From: Sulfitobacter noctilucae
Lineage (GTDB): Bacteria; Pseudomonadota; Alphaproteobacteria; Rhodobacterales; Rhodobacteraceae
Reading direction: 5' to 3'
Assembly: GCF_000622365.1 (NCBI RefSeq)
Contig: NZ_JASC01000014.1
Coordinates: forward strand, 1,116,001 to 1,180,000
DNA: 64,000 nt
Both the position numbers and the translations under genes were made by a program. Under the pieces are notes generated by a model. The model saw only the letters and a program-made list of their open reading frames with translations, was not told the DNA's origin and ran no database searches. This document shows positions 19,087 through 28,097 of the stretch, one piece after another (position 1 is the first letter of the stretch; each line of letters begins with the position of its first letter).

Positions 19087-19542
19087 GTGACTTTTGCCCT
19101 GCCTATTTCCGTGAACGCTCCGTTGACGACAACCGGAACCGCCTTTGAGACGGTGGACGGGATCCGCGCTGACACCTCTTTCCGCGGTGTGGGCCTTGCA
19201 GGTGCCATAATCGTCGCAACCTACGCGGATGGCACAAGCGAGAGACTGACCTGGGCTGCACTGGATCCATATACCAACGGCGGCGCGAGCGGCGCAAACA
19301 TCTCTATGTTTTTCGCGTTCAGCGAACACGAGCTGACCACAGACAAGCCCCTCCAGTTGCTGGAGATCAACCTGGCCCCTGCGAACTCGGTCTTTGATAT
19401 CACCACGACGATGGAAGATGACCTGACCGGCATCAACACGCCAACCTCGCAAAACGGGTTCCCCTTCACGCTCTTGACCTGCCCCGAAGGACAGAACGGC
19501 AGCATCTCAGTCTCCTATTCCAATATCGTGAATTTGGCTTGA
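19087..19542 (+). pseudogene. N-terminal-like fragment of an RTX-type/secreted repeat protein
   Basis: A 151-codon frame begins at a GTG with no Shine-Dalgarno and an in-frame TAG two codons upstream. The product (LPISVNAPLTTTGTAF near the N-terminus, then GASGANISMFFAF and a VSYSNIV ending) resembles the N-terminal beta domain of large calcium-binding/RTX-like secreted proteins of Rhodobacterales, from memory of such sequences. It ends at a TGA (19540-19542). The same frame stays open through that stop into the repeat gene at 19573, with only ten codons between. This suggests one ancestral gene cut by a nonsense change, although two independent small genes cannot be excluded. Confidence 0.5.
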
Positions 19543-19572
19543 AGTGCGGCGCAGGGCGATCTCTTCACCACC

Positions 19573-20831
19573 ATGATTATTAATTTTTCGGACCTGACCG
19601 GCAGCGCGCTGCCGGGGGAGGCGACATGGAACTCTGATATCGACACGCTGGCGACCGAAGGTGACCTGACAGAGGTGCCCGTTTATACAACCAGTTTCGT
19701 CGAGGACATCGAGGACCGCTTTTCCTGGACGAGCTATACCGACACATTCGACGCGGATGGCGAATTGGTGATGCGCGAGATGCTGAACGATGATGGCACC
19801 ACGCTGGACCAGAGCTTCGTTGACGGTGTGATCGCATCCCGGGTGTTCGCTGATGCCATTGACGCCTTTAGCTGGTACACTCAGGCCACACAGTATGACG
19901 CCGACGGCGCGCGTGCGCTTCAGACCGACACCTATGGCAATGGTCGTGTGGTCGAGGTGTTTTATACCGACGGGGTCAAAACCCAAACCACCACAACGGA
20001 CACCGGCGGCGTCTATAACTGGCAGAGCATCGTCGATACCTACGACGGTGGGCGCAACCTTGCATCCAGTGTCATGCTCTATGACGATGGCCGCCAGCTT
20101 TCATCGGCTTTTCACAGCAATGGCAAACTGGCCTCGACGGTTTTGGCGGATCTGCAGGATAATTACAGCTGGATCACGCTGGAGAACACCTATGACGAGA
20201 CCGGCGCACGCACCAGCCAGACCAATGTCTATGACAACGGGCGCGTGCTAGAAACGCAGTATCAGGACGGGGTCAAGATACGGATTGAATCGACCGATAC
20301 GCTTGATGTCTGCGGGTGGGAAAGCACTCTGAATGTCTTTGACACCGACGGCAACCGCGTCTCACGCGATATCAGTTATGATGACGGTCGCATGTTTGCG
20401 ACGGAATATGACAACGGCATCCTTTCTTCGCGTCTGATCAGCGATCTGGACGATGCCTATGGATGGACAACCAAGGCGACTACTTATGATGCCGCTGGCG
20501 TCCGCGACAGTATCACAGACACCTATGATAATGGTCGCGTGGTTGAAGTGTTGTTCGAGAACAGTACCAAAACACAGCAGAAAACCACCGATACGCAAGA
20601 TGCCTATCACTATGAGAGCGACATCAAAACATACGACGCCGATGGCAAGCTGGCTGCCCGCGAGCTTGTCTATAATGACGGGCGCGCGCTTGAACTGGTC
20701 TATGTTGACGGCACGATTGCTCTTCGCTCGGTCAGCGATCTGGACGACGCCTTTACCTGGGACACCAAGGTAACGACCTACGATGCCGCGTGGTAATCCT
20801 GCAATACGACGATGGTATGAGCATCGGCTAG
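19573..20831 (+). pseudogene. tandem-repeat surface/secreted protein with frameshifted C-terminus
   Basis: From the ATG at 19573 the frame runs to TAA at 20794-20796 (407 residues). After about 40 residues the protein is made of seven units of about 42 residues with the pattern 'T-Y-D-x-x-G-x-R ... Y-D-N-G-R-V-x-E ... D-G', rich in D, T and Y and lacking cysteine apart from one. Unit eight breaks after YDAA. The shifted frame from 20787 reads RVVILQYDDGMSIG and stops at 20831, which restores the missing end of the unit. Compared with unit six, about 43 nt are missing, so an out-of-frame deletion is likely. There is no recognised catalytic domain, and surface adhesion is only a guess. A truncated protein could still be made. 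Confidence 0.6.
19690..20796 (+). repeat. seven tandem coding repeats of about 126 bp
   Basis: The coding region contains seven direct repeats encoding about 42 residues each, alternating between two subtypes (…TYDNGRVVEV… and …YDDGRxL…), so a double unit of about 84 residues is also visible. Such repeats promote slippage or recombination, consistent with the deletion in unit eight near 20787. Confidence 0.75.
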
Positions 20832-21067
20832 GCCAACTGCGCACCGGCTGCGCATTGGATGAGCGTGTCATAGGTTTCGGGCCTTCGGTCCCGAACCACT
20901 CTCATGCCACGCGGGTGGTGCGTATGAGCTTCAGGTCAACGGTCGTGAAGGCTATCCTTGTACGCCCGCCAACCTCGGTCAAAAGAGCGCCGATGCAAAA
21001 CTGGCGTTATGCAAAGCAATGCCTGCGCCCAAACGCGTGCCGACCTACGCCAAAACGACAGAGGTCG

Positions 21068-22402
21068 TCATACGAGAGTTCCTAACACGCCAAGCACATG
21101 CGCAGGGTCTGTGGCCGGATTGACGATGCAAAGCCGCAGCACCTTTTCGCCGCGCCATGTGGTGGGCAAGCACAACAGCGCACCGCTGCGCCTTTGGGCC
21201 TCAGCCCATTCCGCCAGTGCATCATCTGACAGGGTACTGGGGCTGAACAGGATCACCGTTAGCTGCGGCCCGAGGATCAGTTCCAATCCCGGTGTTGCCT
21301 CAATCCCGGCGGCAATCTCGGCCGCGATCTGGCGGGTGCGGGCGATGGCCTGCCTATAGGCATCGGTGCCATAGGTGCTGAGCGAATACCAAAGCGGCAG
21401 ACCGCGTGCACGGCGTGTTAAATGCAGCGCGTAGTCCGACGGGTTCCAAGCCTCCTGATCCAGCGTCTCAAGATAGGCACCCTGTTGCCCATGCGCCTGC
21501 GCACCGCGCAAGGGCTCGCGGTAGACCAACGCGCAACTGTCATAGGGCGCAAACAGCCATTTGTGGGGATCGACGATAAAGCTGTCGGCCCGTTCGATCC
21601 CGTCAAAGAGCGGCCTCGCCTCAGGATCGGCCAAAGCGGCCAGTCCGTATGCGCCATCGACATGCAGCCAGACATCAAGCTCTTGGGCCAGATCGGCCAG
21701 CCCCGCAATATCGTCTACAGCGCCACAGTTTGTAGCTCCGGCATTGGCTACGATGGCAAAGATGCCCGTGGCATCTTGCACCGCAGCGCGTGCGGCATCG
21801 GCCTGCATCCGGCCCTGGGCATCCGCTCCCACCTTGATCAGCGCGACGTTCATCACGCTGGCCACCGCCGCGATGGAGCTGTGGGCCTCTTCGCTGCACA
21901 GGATATGGGTGGCGGGCCGGTCGAAACGGGTGCAGGCGATGCGGGCGGCGTGCAGGGCTGACAGATTGCCCAATGTACCACCTGATACAAAAACACCTCC
22001 GGCGCTGTGGGGCCACCCTGCGAGGCCTGCAAGCCAGCCAAGCGCCTGGTTCTCGGCATGAATGGCGCCTGAACCGCCATCCCAATTGCCCGCGAAAATC
22101 TCTGCGGCGCCCAGCACGGCATTAACAGAAAGCGCCGCCGGGCTGGGGGCTGCGGCCACAAAGGCGAGGCTGGTGGGGTGATCAAAGGGCCGGGTCGAGG
22201 GGACAATGACATCCGTAAAAAGAGCAAAGGCCTGCGCGGCACCAATGCCTACGCTAGTAATCGAATGGCCCAGCCTGTCATCCAGCGCAGCAAAGCTTTG
22301 CGCACCATTTCTGGGGTCAGGTCCTTCAGTGATGCGGGTCCGCGCCCAGTCCAGCATATGCTCCAATGCGGTCGGGTCGGTTGGGAAAGGCGGCGTTGTC
22401 AT
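21068..22402 (-). CDS. group II PLP-dependent amino acid decarboxylase
   Basis: The start at 22402 overlaps the upstream stop as ATGA; the product has 444 residues. It belongs to the AADC/GAD/HDC family (PF00282) by these features: EEAHSS (His174, stacks on the PLP ring), HVDGAYG (Asp249, pairs with the pyridine nitrogen) and VDPHKWLF (Lys281, Schiff base). SGGTLGNLSAL is the PLP phosphate-binding segment. The enzyme releases CO2 from an L-amino acid to give the amine. Substrate cannot be read directly. Because it is translationally coupled to an amine dehydrogenase with histamine-dehydrogenase-like pocket residues, an aromatic or imidazole amino acid is a reasonable hypothesis. Confidence 0.82.
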   Translation of the reverse strand: MTTPPFPTDPTALEHMLDWARTRITEGPDPRNGAQSFAALDDRLGHSITSVGIGAAQAFALFTDVIVPSTRPFDHPTSLAFVAAAPSPAALSVNAVLGAAEIFAGNWDGGSGAIHAENQALGWLAGLAGWPHSAGGVFVSGGTLGNLSALHAARIACTRFDRPATHILCSEEAHSSIAAVASVMNVALIKVGADAQGRMQADAARAAVQDATGIFAIVANAGATNCGAVDDIAGLADLAQELDVWLHVDGAYGLAALADPEARPLFDGIERADSFIVDPHKWLFAPYDSCALVYREPLRGAQAHGQQGAYLETLDQEAWNPSDYALHLTRRARGLPLWYSLSTYGTDAYRQAIARTRQIAAEIAAGIEATPGLELILGPQLTVILFSPSTLSDDALAEWAEAQRRSGALLCLPTTWRGEKVLRLCIVNPATDPAHVLGVLGTLV

Positions 22403-24471
22403 GTCGTTGCCAATGCTGCAATTTCGCGACGGAAGGGCAGGGCGTCCCCGATATCTGCGCCGTCCAGTTCGCGGGCATAACGGTGACCCGCGTAGGTGGC
22501 CCATGCGATGGGGCCGGGCGCATTGGCGTCGCCAATCAGTTTGACCGAGGTAATGCCTGCATCGGCCCAGTCTGCCTCGCGTGCCTTCAACGTGGTATAA
22601 AGCGTGTCACGGGGCTGGCGCGAGGCGACGATGACGATAGCATCACAGGGCTGCTGCCGCGTCTGCTCGGTATAGGTGCAATTGGTGATGACGCTGCCTG
22701 CGTTCACCGACAGCACACCGCGATTAAGCTGGATGTCCACGCCCATTTCCGCCAGACGGCGGTGGATCGTCGCCTGCTCGAGCGTGTTATTCGTCCAGTC
22801 CGAAACATAGGCACAGGGGGTCACAAGCGTGACAGTACAGCCCTTTTGCACCAGCAGTTCGGCCAGCACACCGCCCATATAATAGTGGTCATCATCATAA
22901 AGCGTGACATGGCCCGTGGGCAGGCGGCCCGCCATGATGTCATCAGGGGTAAAGACCGGCATGGCGGCATCCATAGGCATCGGCACCACATGCTGGCGCG
23001 AAACACCATCGGCGCGCCAATCGGCTCCGGTGGCGATGCAGATGTTCTCGAACCCGAAGTCGAGGATTTGGGCGGCATCAAGTTCGGAGCCGGGGTAGGT
23101 CTGCACATTAGCCAGTTGCGACAGTTGATAGGTCCGGTAATCAGCGACACGGCCCCAAGCCGATAGCCCCGGCAAAAGCCGTTCCCGCGCCACACGTCCG
23201 CCCAGCGTCTCGCCCGCCTCTGCCAGCGCCACGTCATAGCCGCGTTTCGCGCAGGCGAGGGCTGCCTCTAACCCTGCCGGGCCGCTGCCGACGATCAACA
23301 CGGATGACGACGCGCCTTTGGTATTCATCTGCTCAGGGTGCCAGCCCTTGCGCCATTCCTCCATAAACGTCGGGTTCTGGGTACAGCGGCTGATCGACAT
23401 GGTCATGTCGCCGGTGATGCAAATGTTGCAGCCGATACATTCGCGGATGTCCTCGATCCGGCCTTCCTCGACTTTCTTGGGCAGGAACGGATCGGCGATT
23501 GAGGGCCGCGCACAACCGATGAAATCCAGCGTACCCGAGGTAATCTGTTTGACCATCACGTCAGGCGAGGTAAATCGGCCCACGCCCACCACAGGCTTGG
23601 TCGTCAGCGCCTTGATGCCGGTGACCAGATCAAACTGCGCGGCTTCTTCTTTGAACCGCGACGGGCCGGAGCAATCTTCCCACGCGCCATGCGCCAAATC
23701 CCACAGGTCAGGCAGATCAGCATGCATCTCGATAAAATCGCGCACCTCGGAGTTGGCAAAGCCCAGATCGCCCATCATCTCGTCCAAGGATAGGCGCAGG
23801 GTCAGACCCATCGTGTCGCCAACCTCATTACGGATATCCTCGACCACCTCGCGCACAAACCGCGCGCGGTTTTCCAGACTGCCGCCGTATTCATCGCTGC
23901 GCTGATTGGTGGCGGTCGACAGAAAGTGCTGGAAGATGCCGAACCCGTGCGCCCCGTAGAGACAAATTAGGTCAAACCCGGCGATGCGCGACCGTTTGGC
24001 CGCGTTCACAAACCAGCGACGCAAATCCTTGATGTCTTGCTTGTCCAGCGCACGGGCCTGCACTGGATCATTGGTGAAGGTGCGGATCGGCATGGCCGTG
24101 GGGGCCAGAGGCACCTCTTTGGTATAAAGGTTTGGGCCGTTGATCCCGGAATAGGCCAGCTGGATGCCCGCAAGTGCGCCGTGCTCCTTCATCCGGTCGG
24201 CCATCTTAGCAATCATCGGAATGTCCTGATCTTCCCAAAGGCGAAGCTCGATAAATGGCGCGATTTCAGAGCTGTGATGCATCTCGCACTGCTCGGTAAA
24301 GATCACCCCCCAGCCGCCCTGCGCCTTGATCCCGCGCATCTCTGCCACCGCAGACGGATCGCGGTAGCCGCCGCCGTTGCAGTGAGGCACCTGATAAAAG
24401 CGGTTCTTGGCCGTAACAGGCCCAATCGCCATCGGCTCGAACAGGACATCGTAGCGGCGGTTTCGGCTCAT
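22399..24471 (-). CDS. 6-S-cysteinyl-FMN / 4Fe-4S amine dehydrogenase (TMADH/histamine dehydrogenase family)
   Basis: The protein has 690 residues from the ATG at 24471. It has the full TMADH layout: an N-terminal TIM barrel with FMN, a 4Fe-4S loop, then two nucleotide-binding-like domains (LIVGSGPAGLEAA near 395). Cys31 in QVPHC aligns with the cysteine that binds FMN covalently in TMADH; Tyr172 and His175 (YGAH) match the catalytic pair; Cys345, 348, 351 and 363 match the cluster ligands. In the substrate bowl, TMADH Tyr60 is Gln61 here and Trp355 is Asp355, while Trp264 is kept as Trp257. From memory, that set matches histamine dehydrogenase. Electrons normally go to ETF. It overlaps the decarboxylase gene by 4 nt. 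Confidence 0.85.
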   Translation of the reverse strand: MSRNRRYDVLFEPMAIGPVTAKNRFYQVPHCNGGGYRDPSAVAEMRGIKAQGGWGVIFTEQCEMHHSSEIAPFIELRLWEDQDIPMIAKMADRMKEHGALAGIQLAYSGINGPNLYTKEVPLAPTAMPIRTFTNDPVQARALDKQDIKDLRRWFVNAAKRSRIAGFDLICLYGAHGFGIFQHFLSTATNQRSDEYGGSLENRARFVREVVEDIRNEVGDTMGLTLRLSLDEMMGDLGFANSEVRDFIEMHADLPDLWDLAHGAWEDCSGPSRFKEEAAQFDLVTGIKALTTKPVVGVGRFTSPDVMVKQITSGTLDFIGCARPSIADPFLPKKVEEGRIEDIRECIGCNICITGDMTMSISRCTQNPTFMEEWRKGWHPEQMNTKGASSSVLIVGSGPAGLEAALACAKRGYDVALAEAGETLGGRVARERLLPGLSAWGRVADYRTYQLSQLANVQTYPGSELDAAQILDFGFENICIATGADWRADGVSRQHVVPMPMDAAMPVFTPDDIMAGRLPTGHVTLYDDDHYYMGGVLAELLVQKGCTVTLVTPCAYVSDWTNNTLEQATIHRRLAEMGVDIQLNRGVLSVNAGSVITNCTYTEQTRQQPCDAIVIVASRQPRDTLYTTLKAREADWADAGITSVKLIGDANAPGPIAWATYAGHRYARELDGADIGDALPFRREIAALATT

Positions 24472-24644
24472 ATGACACTCACTTGATGCAGTTGGCCGAA
24501 GTTGACCAATTATCCGCCGGACCGGCAAGAAAACTGTGCGCAAGCTGTGCTTAGGCCCATGCTAAGCACGACTTGGGGTGATGCGACGGATGCAGCGACC
24601 CTATCGCCGGACGCTCATCGTCATATCGTGCCGTGCTATTGGCC

Positions 24645-25574
24645 TTAAGGGCCGGTGATACCGGGCAGGGCACCCGCATCGGCCAATTCTTTGACGTGAT
24701 CATGAAAGGCCGCCACGATGCGCGGGCGATGTTCGGCGCGTTTGGTCGCCAGCCCCAAGACCATCGGGCGGTGATCGCCGTTGAGCGGCAAACAGGACAA
24801 TGGCTCGCCATCGGGGGCCAGCGTGGTTTTGATGTGGATGTTATTCAGACCAAAGCCAAACCCATTGGCCACCAGACTGCGCGACACCGACATATCGCTC
24901 GTGCGCTCCGCGATAACGGGCCGGATGCCAGCGCTTTGGAACATCGACAGAAAGTATTCCCGGCTGAGCGGCATATCCAGCAGGACCATCGGCGCACCGG
25001 CCAGATCTTGCAGCGAGAGCGAGGCGCGGCCCGCCAGCGGATGATCGCGGGGCAGCATGACGTAAGGGGGCAGGGAGACCAGCGGCTCGAAAACGATATC
25101 TTTCGGTATCTCAAGATCATAGGTGATGGCCACGTCAATCTCGGCCCGTCCCAGCATACGCAGCAGATCGACCTGATGGCCCTCGCGCAGGGTCACATCG
25201 GCATCGGGGAAGGCCGCCTCGAACGAGCGGCGCACCGAGGCGCTGACGAGCGGGGCGACGGTGATCAGACTGCCAACCCCAATCGGTCCGCGTGCAAGGT
25301 CTGCGATGTCGCTGGCCAGATCATTCAGCGCACCTGCGCTGTGCAAGATGCGCTTGGCCTCGTTAAAGATGCGCTGACCGCCGGGGGTGAGCGTCAGACC
25401 CTGTGCATGGTGGCGCACAAAAAGGGGTGTGCCAAACTCGGCTTCCAACTGGCTGATCGCGGCAGAAATAGAGGGCGAGGAGACATTGATGCGCTGTGCC
25501 GCAAGCGCAATCGTCCCCGCGTCGCCAACCGCCACGAGGTATTCCAACTGTCGAAAGGTAAAGCGCAAGGGCAT
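24645..25574 (-). CDS. LysR-family transcriptional regulator
   Basis: This 309-residue protein has an N-terminal winged HTH (about 5-64: FTFRQLEYLVAVGDAGTIALAA, then SSPSISAAISQLE) and a periplasmic-binding-protein-like effector domain (about 90-300). It lies 173 nt upstream of the amine dehydrogenase gene on the same strand, and no other gene separates them. It is therefore the likely regulator of the dehydrogenase-decarboxylase operon, with a substrate amino acid or amine as plausible co-inducer; both points are inference. Unlike many LysR genes it is not divergent from its presumed target, so autoregulation may involve read-through. Confidence 0.88.
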   Translation of the reverse strand: MPLRFTFRQLEYLVAVGDAGTIALAAQRINVSSPSISAAISQLEAEFGTPLFVRHHAQGLTLTPGGQRIFNEAKRILHSAGALNDLASDIADLARGPIGVGSLITVAPLVSASVRRSFEAAFPDADVTLREGHQVDLLRMLGRAEIDVAITYDLEIPKDIVFEPLVSLPPYVMLPRDHPLAGRASLSLQDLAGAPMVLLDMPLSREYFLSMFQSAGIRPVIAERTSDMSVSRSLVANGFGFGLNNIHIKTTLAPDGEPLSCLPLNGDHRPMVLGLATKRAEHRPRIVAAFHDHVKELADAGALPGITGP

Positions 25575-25640
25575 GGCATCAGCTAGGCGTCAATGGCAGG
25601 CAAGATCAAGGCCAATACGCAACATGCCGTGTCGTGAGCC

Positions 25641-26450
25641 TTAGGCGGCAAGCTGCATACGCGCCGCAACGGTGACCATGATCCGGCCCGTGAGCGCCGT
25701 AATCGAACTCCGCTCGATCACCATTGGCCCCTGCGGGCTGCCAAGTGCTGTGGTGATCCAGGTGTCGCTCTCGGCATGGGTCATCACGCGATAAGCCTGC
25801 GCATTACGCGCCACGTTGTCCGCGCAATATAGCAGACTGAGCATGCCTGAGGCGCTGGGCGCGGTCATCGCATTGAGCAACGATGCCGCCTCTGCCTCAG
25901 GGGCACCCAGATCAATCAGACGAGCCAGAGCCGTCTCCTGCTGCCCGCTGTCGGCAAGAGTCTGCATCACCCGCAGATTGTTCATATCGGTTTCCAACTT
26001 CAACCCGGCTGTGACGGGCAGGGGGGCTGTGCCTAAAAATGCGGCACAGGCCGCAGCGGCGGCGGTCAGGTTGGCGTACCGCGTAAGCTCAAACATGCCA
26101 TCGGCTTGGCGCGTCAGGCCCACCAAGGCATCATCGGACAGATGGACCGTCAACCGGCGCAGACCCTCGCTGCCTTCCTTGCGTTCGGCCATCATGACCA
26201 GGGCCGGATCGACGAGCGCCAGCGTGGCTTCGGTCAGGCTGGGAACAAAGGTGACGGTCTTGTCCGCTTTCTCGACCAGCCGCCCCGCGGCCTTCAGTCG
26301 GGCGGTGCCGTCAGCGTACCACGCGGCCATGTCGCCAGTTCCATCCGCACCGGGCTGGAATGGCGCATCGCCCCAACCAACGATTTCGGTGACCTTGGCA
26401 AAGGAAAAGAGCAGCGCCAGTTCGGAAGGATGCAGGTGGATCGCGGTCAT
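25641..26450 (-). CDS. protein of unknown function, partner of the 518-residue protein
   Basis: I do not recognise this 269-residue protein. It has no signal peptide, no transmembrane segment and no obvious catalytic motif. It is alanine- and leucine-rich with a mixed alpha/beta look. The N-terminal half (LHPSELALLFSFAKV, then a W-x-x-D-G-x-x-R-L-K-A-A-G-R-L segment) suggests a small winged or helical domain; the C-terminal half ends in strand-like ITALTGRIMVTVAARM. It begins 3 nt after the stop of the 518-residue gene, so the two are co-translated and probably act together. The overall pattern faintly recalls chaperone-like adaptors of secretion systems, but I cannot support that. Confidence 0.6.
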   Translation of the reverse strand: MTAIHLHPSELALLFSFAKVTEIVGWGDAPFQPGADGTGDMAAWYADGTARLKAAGRLVEKADKTVTFVPSLTEATLALVDPALVMMAERKEGSEGLRRLTVHLSDDALVGLTRQADGMFELTRYANLTAAAAACAAFLGTAPLPVTAGLKLETDMNNLRVMQTLADSGQQETALARLIDLGAPEAEAASLLNAMTAPSASGMLSLLYCADNVARNAQAYRVMTHAESDTWITTALGSPQGPMVIERSSITALTGRIMVTVAARMQLAA

Positions 26451-26453
26451 GGG

Positions 26454-28010
26454 TCAGCTCCAGATGAAATCGGCAATCGCGTCGAGCGTATCGCAGGCGT
26501 CTTGTGTCATGTTTTCAAATTCTGCTGCGGCTTCCTCATATTGCTCTACCGCAGACCTGCCGACACTTTCGGCGGCTTGTTGGGCGGCATCGCAGGCGCC
26601 CATCACCTCTGCCTCGGCCTGATCCGCAAGGTCGCGCAAGTCACGCTCGGCTTGCTGAACGCGGGTTTCGACTTCGCGTCGGGCCTGATCGAGACCGGCT
26701 TCGGCGTCTTTACGTGCTTGGTCCGCAGTCTTGATCATCTCTTGTTTGGCCTTTTCGACCTCGCCCAGCATGCGTGCAGCTTCTTTCGCGGCATCGTCAC
26801 GGGCGTCGGTTAGGCCTTCCTCGAGTGCCAACGCGACCTCATCGAGTTTGGCTTGGGTAAACTCGCCTCCGGTTTCCCAGATCCAATAGCCGCCACCGCT
26901 CAGTTGACCGGTATAGGGCAGCAGTTCGGCTTGCCAATCTGGGGGCAGGCATTCGATGGCATCCGTTGCCAAGCCCTCGAAAAAGTTATCGCGGTAATTA
27001 TATCCGGGACCCTGTTCGTGAAACGATTTCAGATAGCCTGCCGCGTCATGCACCGTGCCGTGCAGCGAGATGGGATTTTCAGCATCCCAGTGTGGGGAGT
27101 CGATATCTCCAACAAATTGGTTGCCCGCCCCGATCAGCCCGCCCGTTGGACTGAGCAGAGCGGCAAATATCTCGTGAATGTCAAAGGCGTCACCCACCAC
27201 CTTGCCGAACATCAATTGCGAGCGCGACCCGCGGAAATCGGGATGCTTGTCCTCATCCAACTTTTCCATATCGCCACAGTTGTTCTTGTCGCCAATGGCA
27301 TCCTGCTGCTTTCGCAGCACCAGAAAGCGGGTGTAATCGGCATCAAATTCGCCCGCAGTGGGCGATCCTTCATGTATCTCCGAAAGCGCCGCCATGACCT
27401 CCGCGCGCCGCTCACCGCTCACACCGTTCTCGATCTCTGTCATCAGGTCAGCAAGCTTTTCGGTGCCTTCGCCCGGAAAATGCGTGTCCGCCAGATCGGT
27501 CATATAGTCTTCGGTAAACAAAGTATCCAAGTCACATTGCGTCAGGTCCTGGGCGGCGAGTTGTTCGGGGGGCATCGCGTCCAGACGGGCGCTTTCGACC
27601 TCGCTTTCAAAACTGTCCAGATATGTCTCCAGCTTATGGCACAGTTCCAAGGCGGCGGCGTAATCCTCGGCCCCGGCGACCTGATCAAGGCCCGCCACAA
27701 GCTGCGCGATGGCGCGTTTGTCTTGATCAAGGTCCGGTAGGGTGTTGGCGGCCACATCTTTGATCCGCGTCTCCAAACCACTGCGCAGGACGTCATAGGC
27801 GGCCTTGTTGGCCGTCCAGTCCTGCAAAGCTGTGGCAACCGCCTGCATCACCGAGCTGAGCTTGTCGGCAACCCGGTCAATATCGACCCGCTCTTCGGCA
27901 TCGACCTGACCGTCGTCTGCAAGCGCTTCCTCGCGCAGGGTCTTAAGCTGGTCCTGCAATTGCGGGATAACCGTCTCCGCCGCGCGGATGCGTTCGATGT
28001 TCGAGGTCAT
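26454..28010 (-). CDS. large protein of unknown function with HG-x-x-HD motif and coiled-coil tail
   Basis: This 518-residue acidic protein has no signal peptide or membrane segment. Residues 1-140 are helical with heptad-like leucines. A middle domain (about 215-380) holds the compact motifs SPTGG (287-291), GAGN (294-297), HGTVHDAAGY (317-326) and GPGYNY (334-339). Residues about 385-480 are a long charged coiled coil, followed by a hydrophobic end. The glycine-rich loop followed by His-Asp and Tyr is reminiscent of the phospholipase A2 Ca-loop/HD-x-x-Y layout, but spacing differs and disulfide cysteines are absent, so this is only an idea. A coiled-coil-bearing potential toxin or effector with a small partner gene is one reading. 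No family could be assigned. Confidence 0.65.
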   Translation of the reverse strand: MTSNIERIRAAETVIPQLQDQLKTLREEALADDGQVDAEERVDIDRVADKLSSVMQAVATALQDWTANKAAYDVLRSGLETRIKDVAANTLPDLDQDKRAIAQLVAGLDQVAGAEDYAAALELCHKLETYLDSFESEVESARLDAMPPEQLAAQDLTQCDLDTLFTEDYMTDLADTHFPGEGTEKLADLMTEIENGVSGERRAEVMAALSEIHEGSPTAGEFDADYTRFLVLRKQQDAIGDKNNCGDMEKLDEDKHPDFRGSRSQLMFGKVVGDAFDIHEIFAALLSPTGGLIGAGNQFVGDIDSPHWDAENPISLHGTVHDAAGYLKSFHEQGPGYNYRDNFFEGLATDAIECLPPDWQAELLPYTGQLSGGGYWIWETGGEFTQAKLDEVALALEEGLTDARDDAAKEAARMLGEVEKAKQEMIKTADQARKDAEAGLDQARREVETRVQQAERDLRDLADQAEAEVMGACDAAQQAAESVGRSAVEQYEEAAAEFENMTQDACDTLDAIADFIWS

Positions 28011-28097
28011 TAAAACCGCCCCCTAAAGTCTTGCGTCTTATCGCGGCAGAATATTGCCGGGATGCTGACCAAGCCTAGGCCGAGGGGGGCAAAGCTG

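Noticed and set aside
20783-21085. A 100-codon frame downstream of the repeat gene
   Set aside because: It begins inside the broken repeat unit, has an arginine-rich product and no ribosome site.
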